Origin: JAHWJR01 sp035942035
Lineage (GTDB): Bacteria; Actinomycetota; Acidimicrobiia; Acidimicrobiales; CADCSY01
Length of the DNA: 50,527 nucleotides
Assembly: GCA_035942035.1 (NCBI GenBank)
Contig: DASZDK010000027.1
Coordinates: 1-50,527 of the forward strand
Direction: 5' to 3'
Of the stretch, positions 47,498 to 50,527 are shown in pieces. The position numbers and the translations under genes were made by a program. Each line of letters starts with the position of its first letter. Within the stretch, counting starts at the first letter, position 1. A model generated the notes under the pieces. That model ran no database searches. It was not told the origin of the DNA and was given only the letters and a program-made list of their open reading frames with translations.

Positions 47498-48376
47498 GGA
47501 CGGCGGAGCCGGGCTGTGGGGATGCGTTCACCAGGAGCGTCCTCTCGCAGCATGCCCACGAGAACTCGACATCGGACGACGATCTCGGCTGCAAGTCAAG
47601 GGCGGCCGGTCAGCCGCCCGTAGCGGCCCTCGACGCCTGGGCACCCCGAACTCGATCCGCCAAAACGACGCCACCCTTCGTTGGCTCTCCAATCGACGAC
47701 TCGCCTTCGCCCCGACCAGAGAAGGGCTCTTTTCATGGGCTGTTGCGTCTCACAACCCAACTGCGCGGTCGCCGAAGGGACCCTGATTGTGAGACCGGTT
47801 GAGGACAGCCTTGCGCACCCACTCGAGCGCGTCCATGTTGTTGGTGACGACCGCGTCGTTCCTCTCGCTCGTCTTTCGGAGCACTGCAAGAGGCTGACGC
47901 GGTGGTCGTCGCGTCCGGGGGACCTTCGCCCGCTACACCACTACCTGGACTCATCTTTGGCTCGACAAGGGCCGTCCCGAGGACGCGCTGGTTCCGCCTC
48001 TCGGTCGCCGGGTCTTGCCGTTTGCCCGGCGAGCGCACCGGCGGCTGGGGCGGGCGAGTGCGTACTCTGCTGTCCTGATGAACGCGCCCGTCCGCAAAGG
48101 GACGCTCTGCGGAATGGGGCATCCGTCGCCTGAGAGAGCGTTTCACGGCATCGTGTATTGCGCGCCTGTTAATGGAGCCCTCGACTCGCTCAGCTGCAGC
48201 CGGTTTTTCCAAGGCGCGCTCGCGGCCGGCGCCGGACCCGTCGATCAGCTGGGAGGACGCTTTCGGGCGCATCCCCACGAGCGGGGCACCGCACTGGCAT
48301 CAACGCCAGTGCGGGTGCCCGGCTCGCGTACCAACGAGAAGCGCCGGCGATGATCGTCTCGGATGCCGGCCCCTCA
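47498..48376. other. About 0.9 kb with no convincing gene
   Basis: Reading frames here are short, shift composition and lack recognisable motifs. Two fragments have protein-like composition: a minus-strand stretch ending near 47750 (VVTNNMDALEWVRKAV) and a plus-strand stretch near 47922 (FARYTTTWTHLWLDKGRPED). Both are too short to assign. A strong hairpin lies at 48284-48320. Base composition looks less GC-rich than in neighbouring genes, consistent with a gene graveyard or intergenic DNA. Confidence 0.5.
48284..48320 (-). terminator. Strong hairpin downstream of the BNR-repeat gene
   Basis: GGGCACCGCACTGGC, loop ATCAAC, GCCAGTGC and GGTGCCC form a 15-pair stem with a single bulged G at 48313. 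It lies 57 bases past the stop of the minus-strand BNR-repeat gene. No T-tract follows, so this would be an actinobacterial-type terminator or an RNA stabiliser. Confidence 0.6.
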
Positions 48377-50179
48377 TTACCCCCCAGCGGCGGGAGCGGG
48401 GCGACCGCTGGGCCCCGACTCGCCTCGGCTGCGGATCAGGCGGGTCGCCACCACGAGGGCTAGCCCGCCGAGGGCCAGGGCGGCACCGCCGCCCAGCAGG
48501 GCCCAGAGGACGTTACTGGACTCCCCGGCATCGGAGCCGAGTTCCGGAACGGCCGCGTAGCGGATCCGCGAGAAGTAGGCGTCTTCGGCATCGCTGGGGT
48601 CGGCACCGGTGGCCCGGGAGTCAGCCCAGGTGACGTAGGCCGCCGCGTCGGTGGAGGCGACGCCCATGGGTCCACGGAAGTCGTTGTTGTTGAAGGTGAC
48701 CCCCAGCTGGCCGTCGATCGACGGATTGGTCACCCGGGTGTTGGCCGACCACGTCCCGCCGGCATTGGTAGAAGAGGCGTAGTAGGCGTCCCAGTAGCGC
48801 TGGTCGACGGCGCTTCCCATGTTACCGATCTCTCCCGGGACGAAGAAGGGGTCGTTGCGGAAGTCATGCCAAGCCAGGTCGATCCGCCCGTTCGATGCCA
48901 CACTGATGCCGGGGAAGTGCTGGTCAGCACCCTTGGTGGGGTCGTCGTCGGTGACGTTGACGGGCTCGCTCCACGTTGCCCCGCCGTCGGTGGAGGCCAA
49001 GAAGTAGATCTCCGAAGGGCTGGCGGGCTCGTCGTCCTCGGTGTCTTCCCCGCGTGACGAGTAGGCCACGTAGAGGTTGCCGTTGTCGGGGTCGACCGCG
49101 GCGTCGGGGTTGTCGAGCGACTCGGCACCAGGGCTGAACACGCTCGTGGCCCAGCTTTGCCCCCCGTCGGTCGACTTGAACATGAACAGCCGAGACACTG
49201 GGGTGGGCTCTCCTTCGGCTGCCCGCCGCGGCCGCTCCTTGGCGAATCCGAAGACAGTCCCGTCGGGATCCACCACCAGCATGGGAACGTCGGACCCGAA
49301 GATCTCCCCCTCGCCCTGGAAGCTGTTGGCGACGTCGATCGGCTCGCTCCAGGTCTCTCCTCCATCGTCGGACACGGCGACCATCGATCGCACCGGGGTG
49401 GCACCGAACGGGACGCCGATCAGCCCACCGGTCCCCTGACGCCACCCTCGGTACACCTTGTCGGGGTTGTTGGGATCGACAGCCACGCTGTTGAGCCGGT
49501 GCTGCTCGAAGCCGGTCTGCTCGGTCGCCGGCGGCTCCTCAGGCGCGTCCTGGACGACAGTCGTGCTGGTCGGGAGCTCGGGCACCGTGGTGGTGGCCTC
49601 GCCCGGCTGGGCACTCGTCGGGGGCGACGCCGCTGCCGGTGCGTCCGCTTCGGGAGGGGTGTAGGTGACCGTGTCGGGCTCGGCCACGACGAAGGTTTGG
49701 TGGCTGTCGCCCAGGTCGTCGGTCCGGGCGATGAGAGCGGTGATGGGCCCGTTCGGATGCGGCGGCTCCGTCTCGTAGGACGACCCGCTCATCCCTATGT
49801 AGAGGGTGCCGTTGGAGGCGAACGCCATGTCCAGCACCGGCCCGTAGTTCCGCTGGACGCAGAACGGGAGCTCTTCAGGCATGAAGGTCGGCGCGGCGAT
49901 TGTCCACGACAGGCCGCCGTCGCGGCTCACGTTGAGGGTGCAACCGCCGTTGCGCGCCTCACCGGTGGCGAGGGCCAGGGTCGAGGGATCGTCGGGGTGC
50001 ACGGCGACCTGGGGTTGGACGTAGAGGCGCAAGGGATTGCCGTCGCTGCCCACTTGGCGGGGTGCCTCCACCACAAACCCGGTATCAGAGCCTGCGTTCT
50101 GAGCTCCCGCTCCCCCGGTTAGCGCAACCAGGCCGACCATGGCTACTGCAAGAGTGAGCCCGGTATTCCGTTTCGACAC
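48377..50179 (-). CDS. Secreted, C-terminally anchored BNR-repeat (sialidase-fold) protein
   Basis: The 600-residue protein has a signal peptide (residues 1-27, AVAMVGLVALTGGAGAQ), a beta-propeller with at least four Asp-box repeats (SRDGGLSW, SDDGGETWSEP, STDGGQSW, STDGGATWSEP), a Pro/Thr/Glu-rich insert at about 175-225, and one C-terminal membrane helix with a basic tail (VLWALLGGGAALALGGLALVVATRLIRSR). It is a surface protein with a sialidase-like fold. Catalytic Arg triads of true sialidases were not identified, so the function may be binding instead of hydrolysis. The GTG start has GGGGAGGA six bases upstream, a strong ribosome site. Confidence 0.85.
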   Translation of the reverse strand: MSKRNTGLTLAVAMVGLVALTGGAGAQNAGSDTGFVVEAPRQVGSDGNPLRLYVQPQVAVHPDDPSTLALATGEARNGGCTLNVSRDGGLSWTIAAPTFMPEELPFCVQRNYGPVLDMAFASNGTLYIGMSGSSYETEPPHPNGPITALIARTDDLGDSHQTFVVAEPDTVTYTPPEADAPAAASPPTSAQPGEATTTVPELPTSTTVVQDAPEEPPATEQTGFEQHRLNSVAVDPNNPDKVYRGWRQGTGGLIGVPFGATPVRSMVAVSDDGGETWSEPIDVANSFQGEGEIFGSDVPMLVVDPDGTVFGFAKERPRRAAEGEPTPVSRLFMFKSTDGGQSWATSVFSPGAESLDNPDAAVDPDNGNLYVAYSSRGEDTEDDEPASPSEIYFLASTDGGATWSEPVNVTDDDPTKGADQHFPGISVASNGRIDLAWHDFRNDPFFVPGEIGNMGSAVDQRYWDAYYASSTNAGGTWSANTRVTNPSIDGQLGVTFNNNDFRGPMGVASTDAAAYVTWADSRATGADPSDAEDAYFSRIRYAAVPELGSDAGESSNVLWALLGGGAALALGGLALVVATRLIRSRGESGPSGRPAPAAGG

Positions 50180-50454
50180 TTAGTCCTCCCCGCTAGGTTT
50201 CATCCTCCTGTTGACTCCGTCCGAACCAACAGTCACTCGGACACTAGTATGCGCAGAAGAGCGACACCTCGCCGACAGCGCTAAATGACGAGCACCGTGT
50301 TAGCTCTACCGTTCACGTTGGGAGCAGCCGCGGGATGCCTGGCGGCCGAGGCTGACTCGGTCGGGTGATACCACGGCGGAAGCAGCACTCGGCAGTTGGT
50401 TATCTGGAGGGTCGGGAACCAGAGCGCAGCGCTTCACCTTCCTCACGCACAGGT
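50180..50454. other. Intergenic region upstream of the BNR-repeat gene
   Basis: No gene is seen. The first 20 bases hold the ribosome site of the BNR-repeat gene (GGGGAGG on the minus strand). A single GTTCAC at about 50310 resembles half a PHO box but has no partner. No -10/-35 pair was convincing. Confidence 0.4.
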
Positions 50455-50527
50455 TCAGGCCCCCGCAGGGGGAGCGGGTGGCGGCGGCTGGGGGTAGTAG
50501 GGCCGGGAAACCTTGGGCACCACGCCG
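50455..50527 (-). CDS. C-terminal end of a Pro-rich protein (partial)
   Basis: On the minus strand, from the window edge, one frame reads VVPKVSRPYYPQPPPPAPPAGA and stops at TGA 50457-50455. The composition, with a Tyr/Pro-rich tail ending at a stop, looks like the end of a real gene whose body lies outside the window. Only 23 residues are visible, so this is tentative. Confidence 0.4.
   Translation of the reverse strand, partial: GVVPKVSRPYYPQPPPPAPPAGA

Noticed and set aside
47750..47890. Possible transposase fragment (VVTNNMDALEWVRKAV on the minus strand)
   Set aside because: Fewer than 50 residues, no DDE motifs, no terminal inverted repeats or target duplication seen nearby.
50305..50320. 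Second PHO box upstream of the BNR-repeat gene
   Set aside because: Only one GTTCAC half-unit is present, with no partner at 11 bp; single units occur by chance in several coding regions.
46000..50527. CRISPR array or second tRNA
   Set aside because: No regularly spaced repeats were found, and no cloverleaf other than the one at the left edge could be read.

Overview
The window is GC-rich (about 70% by eye) bacterial chromosome, densely packed, with many ATGA/GTGA four-base overlaps and frequent GTG starts. A WhiB regulator, a SenX3/RegX3-type phosphate two-component pair, a sigma/ZAS anti-sigma/HtrA/Tat cluster like the mycobacterial sigE locus, a DUF2342 zincin-like protein and UPF0182 together point to Actinomycetota. 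A deep branch such as Acidimicrobiia is my inference; no rRNA is present to test it. I saw no phage, insertion sequence or CRISPR array. The window looks like core chromosome with a few decaying genes.

Layout. 1-0.1 kb: partial initiator tRNA with a readable promoter. 0.1-10 kb: coiled-coil protein, UPF0182 membrane protein, a DivIVA-like protein with a phage-head-morphogenesis-like C-terminus, and a sensor kinase translationally coupled to a FecR-like membrane-anchored protein. 10-18.6 kb: small membrane protein plus HEAT protein, MreB, MoaE, an HtrA-like protease, a sugar-nucleotide-type epimerase, a DUF2342 protein lacking its zinc histidines, a NagZ-like lipoprotein, and a frameshifted ABM-like gene. 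18.9-25.6 kb: GMC oxidoreductase, membrane-bound metallophosphoesterase, small membrane protein, CPA1-type antiporter and GNAT acetyltransferase.

25.7-41.5 kb is a phosphate/polyphosphate island. On the minus strand it carries pstS-pstC-pstA-pstB-phoU-surE-senX3-regX3, followed by an MFS transporter, a YfcE-like phosphoesterase and a methyltransferase. A textbook PHO box (two GTTCACC units on an 11-bp period) lies almost midway between the pstS promoter and the promoter of a divergent CYTH-CHAD gene. Beyond that is an operon of hypothetical-ROK kinase-ppk1-Nudix. Phosphate uptake, its regulation, polyphosphate synthesis and polyphosphate-binding or triphosphate-processing domains therefore sit side by side.

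41.6-42.6 kb holds a decayed ABC transporter. 42.6-46.0 kb is an envelope-stress locus: tatA, an ECF sigma factor with a self-type promoter, its ZAS anti-sigma factor, and htrA, with a convergent whiB between the last two. 46-50.5 kb contains a glutamate formimidoyltransferase, a pentapeptide-repeat gene broken by two insertions, about 0.9 kb without a convincing gene, a surface BNR-repeat protein and the tail of a further gene.

A recurrent pattern is a TANNNT hexamer 6-10 nt before the start codon of operon-leading genes, which suggests widespread leaderless transcription.
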